Positions 1 through 7,970 of a stretch of DNA of 64,000 nt are shown here, in pieces; position 1 is the stretch's first letter, and the number at the start of each line of letters is the position of its first letter. Under the pieces are notes generated by a model. The model was given only the letters and a program-made list of their open reading frames with translations. It ran no database searches and had not been told where the DNA came from. The stretch is from Rhizobium johnstonii 3841. GTDB lineage: Bacteria > Pseudomonadota > Alphaproteobacteria > Rhizobiales > Rhizobiaceae. The DNA lies in NCBI RefSeq assembly GCF_000009265.1, contig NC_008384.1, positions 372,001-436,000 on the forward strand, read 5' to 3'. The translations under genes were made by a program, and so were the position numbers.

Positions 1-2
1 TT

Positions 3-355
3 GTGCGCCAGCGGCCCGGCTCCGCAAAGGGCGTGATATTCATGACCATCGAAGATGAGACAGGCGTCGCCAACGTTGTCATCTGGCCTAAGCTGTTCGA
101 GCGGTCGAGACGGGTTGCGCTGGGAGCCTCGATGCTGGCGATCAATGGCCGCATTCAGCGTGAGGGCGATGTCGTTCACCTGGTTGCCCAGCAGCTGTTC
201 GATCTGTCGAGCGATCTAACTGGGTTGGCGGATCGCGATCTGGAATTTCGGCTGCCGACAGGGAGGGGCGATGAGTTTGCTAACGGTACACCCGGCAGGC
301 CGGATTCGCGCGAGCCGTCAGGTCAGGGAATGAAATCGCGGGATATTTTCGTGCC
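3..355 (+). pseudogene. dnaE2: Error-prone DNA polymerase DnaE2, C-terminal part, 3' end displaced by insertion
   Basis: DnaE2 is the SOS translesion polymerase that works with ImuA and ImuB. The frame is open at the left edge, so most of the gene lies outside the window. What is seen is the C-terminal OB-fold region (motifs RQRPGSAKG, DETG, then GRGDEF and SRDIFV-P). Family homology stops at base 355. The open frame runs on to 494 but reads about 46 unrelated residues inside the mobile element. The missing tail (PDLHID...SRNFH, stop) is found in sense at 7561-7611, so the gene is split by 7.2 kb of mobile DNA. The protein made would lack its last 16 residues and carry a foreign tail; whether it still works cannot be told. 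Confidence 0.88.
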
Positions 356-356
356 A

Positions 357-414
357 TTATGCCGAATTCGGCATAACGGAACTTGGACTAACCCGCTCCG
401 CTACGCCGGAGCGG
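357..414. repeat. Left-end palindrome and hairpin of the IS91-type unit
   Basis: Bases 357-376 are a perfect 20-bp palindrome (TTATGCCGAATTCGGCATAA) starting one base inside the dnaE2 junction. A second perfect hairpin follows (CCGCTCCG at 393-400, CGGAGCGG at 407-414, 6-base loop). Subterminal hairpins are expected at the ori/ter ends of IS91-family elements. The palindrome could equally be a two-arm core site for the tyrosine recombinase encoded next to it; the sequence does not decide. Confidence 0.6.
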
Positions 415-504
415 CAAGGAGGTCAGGTATATTCAGTAGGAGCCCCAACTGCGCGAGGATGGCACGGCTGTTTGCAGCCATTCCATCAGACTGAGGAGCT
501 CATC

Positions 505-1383
505 ATGACCCCACTTCGCCAGCGCATGAGCGAGGACATGCAGGTGCGCAATTTTTCGCTCAATACCCAACTCGCATATCTGCAACAGGTGTCGCTGTTT
601 GCGCGATACTTCAGCAAGTCGCCGGACTTGCTCGGCCGCGAGGATGTCCGGATCTATCAGGTCTATCTGGCCAACGAGAAGAAGCTGGCGCCAAGCTCGA
701 TCCATACCGCAATTTCGGCGCTGCGTTTTCTCTATAAGGTGACGCTCGAGAGAGACTGGGTGCCTGAAGAGGTCCTCCCGCTTCCCAAGAAGCCACAGAA
801 GCTACCGATTATCCTCAGTCCGGATGAAGTGCAGCACTTTCTCGGCTGCGTGCTCGATCCCAAACATCACGCCATCCTGACCACGTGCTATGCCGCGGGC
901 CTACGCATTTCGGAAGCGGTGCAGCTGAAGCCCACGGACATCGATAGCCAGAGAATGGTCGTCCGTGTCGAGCAGGGTAAAGGCCAGAAGGACCGCTATG
1001 TGATGCTGTCGCCCAAGCTGCTTGAGATCCTGCGCGATTACTGGAAGATGCGGCGGCCGAAGGCGTGGCTCTTCCCCGGCGATCGAGCCGGCCAGCCGAT
1101 CACCAGGGATGCAGTGGGGGAAGCTTGCGCGAAAGCGCACAACCTCTCCCGCTTGTCCAAACCGGTGACGCCGCACAGTTTGCGGCACGCCTTCGCCGTC
1201 CACCTCCTGGAAGCCGGTGCCGACGTGCGCACCATTCAATTGTTGCTCGGTCACCGCAGCCTCGCGACCACCGCCCATTATCTGCGCATCGCCACGAACA
1301 AGGTCTGCGCCACGTCGAGCCCCTTCGAGCTTTTGCCGCGTCCGGCGCCCACCCTGCCGCCCGCTAAGCCTGAGTACTTCTGA
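505..1383 (+). CDS. Tyrosine recombinase of the IS91-type unit
   Basis: Phage-integrase family recombinase of about 292 residues. The start is set at ATG 505, which has a GAGGAGC ribosome site a few bases upstream; an in-frame ATG at 472 reads through non-family sequence. The N-terminal SAM-like DNA-binding half is followed by the catalytic domain with all key residues: Arg in GLRISEA, HSLRH, LGH and the nucleophile Tyr in AHYL. It ends 6 bases before the IS91 transposase, in the same orientation, so the two are probably co-transcribed. Pairing of this integrase type with an IS91 transposase is a known arrangement; the role of the integrase in transposition is not established from sequence. 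Confidence 0.88.
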   Translation: MTPLRQRMSEDMQVRNFSLNTQLAYLQQVSLFARYFSKSPDLLGREDVRIYQVYLANEKKLAPSSIHTAISALRFLYKVTLERDWVPEEVLPLPKKPQKLPIILSPDEVQHFLGCVLDPKHHAILTTCYAAGLRISEAVQLKPTDIDSQRMVVRVEQGKGQKDRYVMLSPKLLEILRDYWKMRRPKAWLFPGDRAGQPITRDAVGEACAKAHNLSRLSKPVTPHSLRHAFAVHLLEAGADVRTIQLLLGHRSLATTAHYLRIATNKVCATSSPFELLPRPAPTLPPAKPEYF

Positions 1384-1389
1384 GCGCTG

Positions 1390-2586
1390 ATGGCCCGTCC
1401 GGGGCCGGAAGTGGCGGATATATTCCGTCGCTACGGCGAGGCCTATCGTGCCCAGCACACATCGCTGTCGACCGCTCAGCGCCGTGTCATGACGGCGATC
1501 GAGTTGTGCCGCACCGCCGCGCTCGGGGGGCATGTCGAAGCGTGCGATCAATGCGGCCACCGGCGCATCGCCTTCAACAGCTGCCGTGACAGACATTGTC
1601 CCCGCTGCCAATCACTCGCCCGTGCACAATGGCTGGAGGATCGTCGCGCCGAGCTACTCGACACGCAGTACTTTCACGTCGTCTTCACGCTGCCGGAGGC
1701 CATTGCCGCCATCGCCTATCAAAACAAGGCGCTCGTCTACGGCCTGCTGTTCCGCGCCACCGCCGAGACGCTGCGCACCATCGCCGCCGACCCCAAGCAT
1801 CTCGGCGCCGAGATCGGCTTCTTTGCCGTGCTGCACACCTGGGGGCAAAATCTGCTGCACCATCCCCATCTGCACTGCGTCGTCCCGGGTGGCGGGTTCT
1901 CGCCGGACGGCACGCGATGGATCACCTGCAAACGCGGCTTCTTCCTGCCGGTCCGGGTGCTCTCACGCCTGTTCCGCCGCTTGTTCCTCGAGCACCTGCA
2001 GAAAGCCTTCGACGCCGGCAAGCTGCAGTTCTTCTCCGACTTGCGAGCCCTGAGCGACCGCAACGCCTTCCGGCGCACTGTGGCGCCCCTTCGAAAGGCC
2101 GACTGGGTGGTCTACGCCAAGCCGCCCTTCGCCGGGCCCGAACAGGTGCTCGATTACGTCGGCCGCTACACGCATCGCGTCGCCATCTCCAACAACCGCC
2201 TCGTCGATATCGAGGATGGCGCGGTGCGCTTCCGCTGGAAGGATTATCGGCACGGCGATCGGCAAAAAGTCATGACCGTCTCCGCCGATGAATTCATCCG
2301 CCGCTTTCTGTTACACGTCCTGCCAGAGGGCTTCCATCGGATCCGCTATTACGGTTTCCTTGGCAATCGGTATCGCGAACAAAAGCTTGCCCGTTGTCGC
2401 GACCTGCTCGGCATGCCGGTACCAGAGCCATCAGAGAGCCGAGCCTCGAAGGACTACCGAGACCGCTACGAGGAACTTACTGGGTGTTCCCTCAGGCAAT
2501 GCCCGGCCTGTCGTCAAGGGCAGATGATCACCATCGAAACCTTCGACGGCGTCAGCGGACCACCGCGATACTGGGATACGTCATGA
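1390..2586 (+). CDS. IS91 family transposase (HUH/Y2 type)
   Basis: 398-residue transposase of rolling-circle type. An N-terminal zinc-binding region (CDQCGH, then HCPRC, about residues 50-75) precedes the HUH motif (HPHLHC, about residue 160) and the paired tyrosines of the relaxase site (YVGRY, about residue 255). The C-terminus ends in the family-typical DTS. Length and motif order are normal, so it appears intact. IS91 enzymes nick one end, move a single strand and can mobilise adjacent DNA, which is relevant because a second element lies directly downstream. Confidence 0.9.
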   Translation: MARPGPEVADIFRRYGEAYRAQHTSLSTAQRRVMTAIELCRTAALGGHVEACDQCGHRRIAFNSCRDRHCPRCQSLARAQWLEDRRAELLDTQYFHVVFTLPEAIAAIAYQNKALVYGLLFRATAETLRTIAADPKHLGAEIGFFAVLHTWGQNLLHHPHLHCVVPGGGFSPDGTRWITCKRGFFLPVRVLSRLFRRLFLEHLQKAFDAGKLQFFSDLRALSDRNAFRRTVAPLRKADWVVYAKPPFAGPEQVLDYVGRYTHRVAISNNRLVDIEDGAVRFRWKDYRHGDRQKVMTVSADEFIRRFLLHVLPEGFHRIRYYGFLGNRYREQKLARCRDLLGMPVPEPSESRASKDYRDRYEELTGCSLRQCPACRQGQMITIETFDGVSGPPRYWDTS

Positions 2587-2936
2587 AAGAAGAGCACCGC
2601 TTTCATCGTCACCGTCGCACCGTTCCGCCGGAAACCGGTCGGTCCCGCGAAGGTGCGTGCCGTCGCGCCTGCCAGTTCCTCGCGCCAGGTCACGATGGCA
2701 ATCTTTACCCCTTGTCGAGTTCGAAATCGGCGCTGCTTTCGTCCCGTGCACCCCGCGGCGGCGCAGGTCGATACCGCCCCTGCAACGCCCTTCGTTGGAG
2801 CCGCGCCATTCAATACCCATAGAACCTCAATCGCGCCCGCGGCTTAGCCCAACACGTTTTTAGCTCACCGTCGCTATCTGCCTCGGTGCGCCTCTCATCG
2901 TCGATATCAGCGACGCCAAGCTAAAAACGCTCTGCC
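2587..2936. other. Non-coding 3' part of the IS91-type unit
   Basis: No credible gene is seen. Near the right edge there is a perfect 11-bp inverted repeat (CGTTTTTAGCT at 2855-2865, AGCTAAAAACG at 2919-2929) about 53 bases apart, just outside the RIT repeat that starts at 2937. It may mark the IS91 right end, but I could not define that end precisely. Confidence 0.4.
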
Positions 2937-3020
2937 TTATCCCGAGCCCGAGACTATGCCGAGCCCATTCCCTAAAGCCCGAGATTTCCGGTAATCCAGG
3001 ATTGAAAGCTCGGCATAGTT
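2937..3020. repeat. RIT element terminal inverted repeat, left copy
   Basis: The first 61 bases are identical to the reverse complement of 7497-7557, and the next 20 or so match with a few mismatches. Inside the repeat are two inverted 12-base arms, ACTATGCCGAGC at 2953-2964 and GCTCGGCATAGT at 3008-3019, separated by 43 bases, which looks like a pair of recombinase binding sites. Confidence 0.85.
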
Positions 3021-3385
3021 TGAATGCGTCGGAAGACCGGGTTCGGCCCTAAGGAGACATTCAGGGGCCGGTCTCCGGAAAACTGAGATCGGGTAAAAAG
3101 CGGACAGTCGCCTTGCCATTGGGTTCTCGGAGCACTCGCCACTCGGCGTCGTAGAGGAAACTCTTCGGAGTTAGATTGGAAGCTTTGTGATAAGCGGTGG
3201 CCGATTCTCTTTCATAAGCAACGATTGTTCCAGAATGTGTCGCCGGATTAGTCGCGGAGCGCAACAAAGTCGTGAGTGTTGACAGTCTCACGCATATTCT
3301 GCATTCTGAAAATGGCGCTTCGTAGGGTGCACCGGCCTTTGAGCCGACTGGGCAACGCCCGCCTACAACTTCAAAGGTAGCGCTT

Positions 3386-4033
3386 ATGCCGAATCTCGAA
3401 AACCTCAAGAAGCAAGCCAAGCAGTATTTGCGGTGGCATCGCGAGCGGTATTATCCAGTCGCGGCCCATATCCGCGCTGCTTTGCCACGATTTCAACACC
3501 TCGACGATAATCAGATATTGCAATCCAGTTTCAAGCTGAATGACGCGCAAGAACTTGTCGCACGTCAATTGGGATTCGAGGGGTGGCTGGCGCTCAAGTC
3601 AGGAGCCTGTGGCATGACCAATCAAAGCAGACAGACCGCATCCCACCCGGTTCTGAGTTCTGTCTCCGCGCAACTCTTCGTCTCCGACATCAAAGCGTCG
3701 TGTGAATTCTTCACCGACAAACTCGGCTTCGCGCTCGACTTTGCTTACGGCGACCCTCCATTTTATGGACAGGTTGTTCGTGACAATGCGCGCCTCGCTC
3801 TGAGGCTAGTTTGCGAGCCTGTGTTTGTCGGCGACATGCGACAACGCGAACATCTGCTCTCCGCCTCGATCACGGTTAACACCGCAAGTGAGATCAAGCG
3901 ACTCTTTCTGGATTTCCAAGCTACCGGAGTGGATTTTCACCAGGCGCTCAAGAAGGAGCCGTGGGGTGCTCGAAATTTCATTGTTAGGGACCCGGACGAA
4001 AACCTCATACTGTTTGCTGGTCCGGCCGACTAA
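3386..4033 (+). CDS. Glyoxalase/bleomycin-resistance superfamily protein (RIT cargo)
   Basis: 215 residues in two parts. Residues 1-75 are a helical domain (starts MPNLENLKKQAKQYL) that I know only as an N-terminal extension of some VOC-family proteins. Residues 85-213 form a VOC fold (SAQLFVSDIKASCEFF at its start; the end reads RDPDENLILFAG). VOC proteins bind metals or sequester toxic compounds; the substrate here is unknown. It is the only non-recombinase gene between the RIT repeats. Transcribed away from the left repeat, it ends about 260 bases before the last recombinase gene, which converges on it. No strong ribosome site is visible upstream of the ATG. Confidence 0.75.
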   Translation: MPNLENLKKQAKQYLRWHRERYYPVAAHIRAALPRFQHLDDNQILQSSFKLNDAQELVARQLGFEGWLALKSGACGMTNQSRQTASHPVLSSVSAQLFVSDIKASCEFFTDKLGFALDFAYGDPPFYGQVVRDNARLALRLVCEPVFVGDMRQREHLLSASITVNTASEIKRLFLDFQATGVDFHQALKKEPWGARNFIVRDPDENLILFAGPAD

Positions 4034-4250
4034 ATATATCTCAAATCTCTGAATACCGACCTAGATTGTCGCAGCATTCCCGAAATCTGCGACATGCTTT
4101 TCCGGTAGGTCAATGTCAGGTCTTCGGCGGCTCGACTGAGCCGACGTCCGCAATAAAGGTTGAAAGACGATAATATCGAGCTGTGCTGTTATGTCTCCTA
4201 TTGGCGCTTTCCTGCCTAATGAAAGCTCCTCGATGATTGGTGGGCTCGGT

Positions 4251-4280
4251 ATGACATCGCGGCCCTCACCGCGATGTCAT
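4251..4280. terminator. Perfect 12-bp hairpin between convergent RIT genes
   Basis: ATGACATCGCGG (4251-4262) and CCGCGATGTCAT (4269-4280) form a perfect stem with a 6-base loop. It sits 15 bases beyond the stop of the third recombinase and downstream of the cargo gene. There is no T-run, so a bidirectional terminator or an element-specific palindrome are both possible. Confidence 0.45.
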
Positions 4281-4295
4281 GGGCTCCGCCAGGGA

Positions 4296-5291
4296 TCAAA
4301 GTTTGTCAAGAAACGCCAATAGCTCGTCGCCTGCCCTGAACCGGCCAGGCGATTGTCCATTGAACGGGTCGATCTTGGCTAGAGCGGCCTCCTTGATTGC
4401 CAGGTGGGCATGCAAGTACGGCTGTGTGGACCGCGTGGACTCATGGCCGAGCCACAATGAGATCACCGTGCTGTCGACACCGGCATCCAGCAACTCCATC
4501 GCCGCGCTATGTCGAAGGACATGGGGTGATATCCGCTTTGATCGTAACGACGAGCAGCCCTTCGACGCCGTCAACACGTATTTTGCCAGAAGATACTGAA
4601 CGGCATCAGGGCTCATCCGCCCGCCGTGAACGGTCGGGAAAAGAGCATTGCCGTTCCCAACCGGTGGCTCGTCCAACCAGGCCTTGAGCGTAACATTGAG
4701 CATTCTGGTTATCGGCGTAGTGCGTTCCTTGCGTCCCTTCCCGAAACACCGGATGTGCGCCCCTGTGCCAATGGTGACGGCACTTCGATCAAGGCCCACT
4801 AGCTCGGAGAGGCGCATCCCTGTCTGCACGGCTGTCAGCATCAAAACATAGTCACGACGCCCAACCCAGGTTCGTCGATCAGGAGCCGAGAGGATCGCTT
4901 CGATCTCGCTACGGGTGAGAAATTGCACTTCCCGCTTCGACCCGATCTTCCCTGGGATCGCAAGGATGCGCTGTATCTGCCCACTATATGCTGGTTCCTC
5001 GAAGGCCAGGAAGCGGAAGAAGGACCGGATTGCCGTCAGCCGTAGGTTATAGGTCGCAGGGCTGGCGTGGCGCTCGGAGTCCAGATCATCAAGGAACGCG
5101 ACAACCAGCTCCGCATCGAAATCCTCCAGTCGAAGATCAGACGGAAATTTGCCGGTTCGACGATGCGCGAACTTCAGGAAAAGCTTGAATGTGTCGCGAT
5201 AGGAGGCAATCGTATGTGGGCTCACGTTGCGCTGGCGAGCAAGGCGCTGCCCAAAAAAGCGTTCGATCAGTCGAGGTAGCGGATTGCTCAT
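4296..5291 (-). CDS. RIT tyrosine recombinase, third of the trio
   Basis: About 331 residues. The start at 5291 overlaps the stop of the preceding recombinase by ATGA; a longer in-frame start at 5366 would overlap the upstream gene extensively and is unlikely. N-terminal SAM-like domain, then the catalytic set: Arg in GMRLSEL, HVLRH, LGH and Tyr in QPYLHA. Last gene of the operon 7437 to 4296. The three recombinases are of different subfamilies, as expected in RIT elements, and presumably act together on the terminal repeats. Confidence 0.88.
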   Translation of the reverse strand: MSNPLPRLIERFFGQRLARQRNVSPHTIASYRDTFKLFLKFAHRRTGKFPSDLRLEDFDAELVVAFLDDLDSERHASPATYNLRLTAIRSFFRFLAFEEPAYSGQIQRILAIPGKIGSKREVQFLTRSEIEAILSAPDRRTWVGRRDYVLMLTAVQTGMRLSELVGLDRSAVTIGTGAHIRCFGKGRKERTTPITRMLNVTLKAWLDEPPVGNGNALFPTVHGGRMSPDAVQYLLAKYVLTASKGCSSLRSKRISPHVLRHSAAMELLDAGVDSTVISLWLGHESTRSTQPYLHAHLAIKEAALAKIDPFNGQSPGRFRAGDELLAFLDKL

Positions 5292-6208
5292 TCTGCCATC
5301 TCCCACCTTGCGTCGAGGCGAAGTCTTGCTTGATCCAGCAGATCGGGATGCGCGGTAAGATACCAATAGGTGGCGCTGACATGATTGTGCCCGAGATAGG
5401 TCGAAAGCTCAGGCAATCGCCGCTCAATGTCCTCACAATCCCGGTACCAGGACAGCAGCGTTCGGACGGCGAAGGTGTGGCGGAGATCGTGAATCCTGGG
5501 ACCGTCACGCTTATCCGGCTGCCTCAGTCCCGCCTGGCGTGTCCAGCGGATAAAAGAGAAGTGTGGGTTGGTATGGATCAGGGCCCTGCCAAGGTCTCCG
5601 GTAAAGAAGTATTTGCTTACTCGTCTGACCGGGTGATCGTCACGGATTGACGCATATCGCCGAAGCGCCAGCGTCGTACTGTGATGCAGCGGAACGATGC
5701 GGGTCTTTCCGAACTTCGTCTCACGGATCGTCAGCGTACCTGCTTCCAGATCGGCGTCCTCACGAAGCAACCGCGCCGCCTCTGAAAAGCGAAGTCCGGT
5801 GGATGCCAGCAAGCCGAAGAAGTAATGATATGTCGGCCCTCGGAAACTTCCAGGATGCAGGTCGAGCATCGACTTCAGGAGATCGGCGATCTGTTCGTCT
5901 GAATAGATGAAAGGACGCGGTCTTCGTTGTGGTGGAAAGATGTGCGAAGGCGGAATCTCGGTTTGGGGGTCGACCACCTGGAGGTGGCGGGCAAAAGCTC
6001 TGACCGTCGAAAGGCGCGACGACCACGTTGCTGGACCACATTGGTGGCTTGCCCAATCCACCGCAGTCTTCGCGGTGACCCGCAGTTCGCCACGATCAGT
6101 CGCATACCTCACAAAATTGCGCAGACGGCTCTCCTGAGTTTGGAGCTTGAACCCGAGTGAGCGCCGCAACTTCAGGTATTGTTCAAGGGCATCGGACATG
6201 TCCATCAT
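5288..6208 (-). CDS. RIT tyrosine recombinase, second of the trio
   Basis: About 306 residues, starting at 6208 in an ATGA overlap with the first recombinase and ending in an ATGA overlap with the third, so translation is probably coupled. Catalytic residues are present: Arg in GLRFSEA, HDLRH, LGH and Tyr in YWYLTA. An ATG six codons upstream (6226) is possible but lies inside the preceding gene. Confidence 0.88.
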   Translation of the reverse strand: MMDMSDALEQYLKLRRSLGFKLQTQESRLRNFVRYATDRGELRVTAKTAVDWASHQCGPATWSSRLSTVRAFARHLQVVDPQTEIPPSHIFPPQRRPRPFIYSDEQIADLLKSMLDLHPGSFRGPTYHYFFGLLASTGLRFSEAARLLREDADLEAGTLTIRETKFGKTRIVPLHHSTTLALRRYASIRDDHPVRRVSKYFFTGDLGRALIHTNPHFSFIRWTRQAGLRQPDKRDGPRIHDLRHTFAVRTLLSWYRDCEDIERRLPELSTYLGHNHVSATYWYLTAHPDLLDQARLRLDARWEMAE

Positions 6209-7437
6209 AGAACCGCTCCTGCCCATGGCCGTGTGAGGGAACGCAGGCCCTCAATATCGAACTTCGCATATATCCTCGTGGTATCAGGGTCTTTATGGCG
6301 GAGGAGCTGGGCAAGCTCGGTCATGCCCACGCCCGACCTGATCGCAATCGTGGCGAAGGTATGCCTGAAAATATGCGCATGGTGAGACCGCGTGCCTGTG
6401 ACCTTCGCCCGCTTCAGGGCCCTACCTGCGATCAGGATGACGGGCGTCGCCGTTGTAAAGGGTGTACATGGAGTCTGCACCCTGTGAAAGATGGTGTGGG
6501 ACCCGGATGTTGGACGTCCATGAAGGATGTAGTCCGATATTGCCGCCCCGACGTCCTTCGGAAGGGGCATGGTTGCGACCCTACCGCCTTTGCCGTTCAC
6601 ACGCAGGAGGCCTGATCGCCAGTCGATGTCATCGAGCGACAAACGGGCGACTTCGCTTGCACGCATGCCCAGCCTCGAAAGTAGCAAAAGCACAGCAAGG
6701 TCTCTGCGGCCAGGGATCGTGGACAGATCACAGGCCTCCAGAACCGAGTTCAGTTGCGAGACGCTCATATAAGCTGGCAATGCCGAGAAACGCAGGTTCC
6801 TTGGGCTCGGGACGGCTGCGGAGAGATCAAGCTCCGTGAGCCCCGATGCTTGCAGGAAGCGGAGCAAAACCCGAAGGTGGGAGTACCAGGTCACAAGGGA
6901 GTTGCTCTTCCGGCCATCTAAGTTGTTCGCCAGATAATCCCGTACTTCACTGTGTGTGAGCTGGGAAACTCCACCGTGCTCGGCCCAGATGGTCTGAAGA
7001 AAGCGCCGCGCAGACCAGATGTGCCCGGAGATCGAATGCTTCGAATAACCTCGACGATGTAGCTCCGCGCCGAAAAGCGTGGCGACCTTCTCGGCTGGGT
7101 CGGCTTTCTCTGCCGGTGGGAATAGAACACCTGCTCTCACGAGTTCGGTTTGCAGGCGGCGCAGAGCGATGCGATTACCATTCTCTATAGCACCTGCAGA
7201 CAATCGGCTGGCGAGAAACTGATCGATATCAGCAGCGTCCAATCGTTCTGGCGCTCCACAGTTACGTTTATTCTGGCATTCGATAAAAGCCCCGATAAAT
7301 CGAACGGCTCTCACCATGGTCTGCGACGAGTAACCTTTGTCCACCATGGAGGTGATTACGGCATCTACACTCGGCCGATGTGGCCAATCCTCAATCAGCT
7401 TCCAGCGCTGTATTGTCTCGAAAGAAGGAATAGTCAT
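6205..7437 (-). CDS. RIT tyrosine recombinase, first of the trio
   Basis: 410 residues, the longest of the three and first in the operon. A long N-terminal region precedes the core-binding domain (about 110-200). The catalytic domain has Arg in GMRASEV, HIFRH, the second His in LLRHKD and Tyr in RIYAK. The usual LGH triplet is RH here. It starts 4 bases from a perfect 9-bp hairpin and 37 bases from the right terminal repeat, so its promoter must lie within or beyond these. Confidence 0.88.
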   Translation of the reverse strand: MTIPSFETIQRWKLIEDWPHRPSVDAVITSMVDKGYSSQTMVRAVRFIGAFIECQNKRNCGAPERLDAADIDQFLASRLSAGAIENGNRIALRRLQTELVRAGVLFPPAEKADPAEKVATLFGAELHRRGYSKHSISGHIWSARRFLQTIWAEHGGVSQLTHSEVRDYLANNLDGRKSNSLVTWYSHLRVLLRFLQASGLTELDLSAAVPSPRNLRFSALPAYMSVSQLNSVLEACDLSTIPGRRDLAVLLLLSRLGMRASEVARLSLDDIDWRSGLLRVNGKGGRVATMPLPKDVGAAISDYILHGRPTSGSHTIFHRVQTPCTPFTTATPVILIAGRALKRAKVTGTRSHHAHIFRHTFATIAIRSGVGMTELAQLLRHKDPDTTRIYAKFDIEGLRSLTRPWAGAVL

Positions 7438-7440
7438 GCG

Positions 7441-7470
7441 TGTCTCCGCTAAGTTGCAGTTGCGGAGACA
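7441..7470. promoter_or_regulatory. Perfect hairpin just upstream of the first RIT recombinase
   Basis: TGTCTCCGC (7441-7449) and GCGGAGACA (7462-7470) are perfect inverted repeats 12 bases apart, lying between the recombinase start codon and the terminal repeat. Suitable as an operator or a leader hairpin that limits recombinase translation; no direct evidence for either. Confidence 0.45.
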
Positions 7471-7473
7471 GAC

Positions 7474-7557
7474 TATTATGCCGAGCTTTTAATCTCGGAT
7501 TACCGGAAATCTCGGGCTTTAGGGAATGGGCTCGGCATAGTCTCGGGCTCGGGATAA
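7474..7557. repeat. RIT element terminal inverted repeat, right copy
   Basis: Reverse complement of the left copy at 2937-3020, identical over 61 bases. It contains the same pair of arms (ATTATGCCGAGC at 7475-7486 and GCTCGGCATAGT at 7530-7541). The repeat ends three bases before dnaE2 sequence resumes at 7561. Confidence 0.85.
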
Positions 7558-7560
7558 ATC

Positions 7561-7611
7561 CCGGACCTTCATATCGATCAGCTCAAGTTGAAGAGTCGGA
7601 ATTTTCATTAG
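7561..7611 (+). pseudogene. dnaE2: Displaced 3' end of dnaE2
   Basis: In the frame CCG GAC CTT the sequence reads PDLHIDQLKLKSRNFH then TAG, the standard C-terminal tail of DnaE2. It directly continues the ...RDIFV-P of the 5' fragment ending at 355, proving that the intervening DNA is an insertion and not a deletion or rearrangement. Confidence 0.88.
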
Positions 7612-7665
7612 GAGCGGGATGCGCAAACAAGGTTCGGACCGCGGCCACTGACTCCAGACTCCACC

Positions 7666-7953
7666 TCAATCTTGGCCATCGAAAAAAGTGCGCTGAATTG
7701 CTGCCCATTCATCTGGATAGGGCTCGTGATCTTGCGGACATTCCGCCTCGTACTCGCCCCAGCCTTGAAGCTTCCAATACTTGGTCATGGCGTCGAAATG
7801 GCTGTGTCCCCTCAGCTCGGCGGCCTTTACCGCTTCTGGTTTAAGGAGAGCCCTGAAATCATTGCCCATGGGGCCAGCAAGACAAAGACCAGGAAGCATC
7901 TGACCATCAGGTTCGGGATCGAGCCAGATTTCGTGGGTGAGTTCATTTTTCAT
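7666..7953 (-). CDS. Small conserved hypothetical protein, 95 aa
   Basis: Acidic 95-residue protein beginning MKNELTHEIWLDPEPDG and ending in a tryptophan-containing segment (YPDEWAAIQ). It resembles short hypothetical proteins I associate with rhizobial plasmids. No domain of known function, signal peptide or membrane segment is visible. It lies just downstream of the displaced dnaE2 tail, on the opposite strand, and 18 bases beyond the stop of the next minus-strand gene, with which it may be co-transcribed. Confidence 0.6.
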   Translation of the reverse strand: MKNELTHEIWLDPEPDGQMLPGLCLAGPMGNDFRALLKPEAVKAAELRGHSHFDAMTKYWKLQGWGEYEAECPQDHEPYPDEWAAIQRTFFDGQD

Positions 7954-7970
7954 TGGAACGCGCTAGTACA

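Larger units (their letters stand above)
2937..7557. mobile_element. RIT (recombinase-in-trio) element with glyoxalase-like cargo
   Basis: A 4.6 kb unit bounded by inverted repeats of about 83 bp. It carries three consecutive tyrosine recombinase genes on the minus strand, each overlapping the next by ATGA, which defines the known RIT class. Unlike the bare three-gene form it also holds a plus-strand glyoxalase-superfamily gene between the recombinases and the left repeat. The right repeat abuts dnaE2 sequence within three bases; the left repeat abuts IS91-type DNA. No longer target duplication is seen. Confidence 0.82.
356..7560. mobile_element. 7.2 kb composite insertion (IS91 unit plus RIT element) inside dnaE2
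   Basis: The dnaE2 reading frame stops at GTGCC (351-355) and resumes at CCGGACCTT (7561). Everything between is mobile DNA. Only the dinucleotide CC is repeated at the two junctions, so the ancestral GTGCCGGACC is restored by removing the insert plus one CC. The left junction is a 20-bp palindrome followed by a hairpin at the IS91 side. The right junction is three bases beyond the outer end of the RIT inverted repeat. Because each outer border belongs to a different element type, either the two moved together as one unit or one inserted exactly at the border of the other. Confidence 0.8.

Noticed and set aside
3061..3420. 119-codon minus-strand frame next to the left RIT repeat, ending LYDAEWRVLREPNGKATV and beyond
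   Set aside because: The last 35 residues look faintly protein-like, but the rest does not, and it overlaps the cargo gene's start region; not enough to call a gene.
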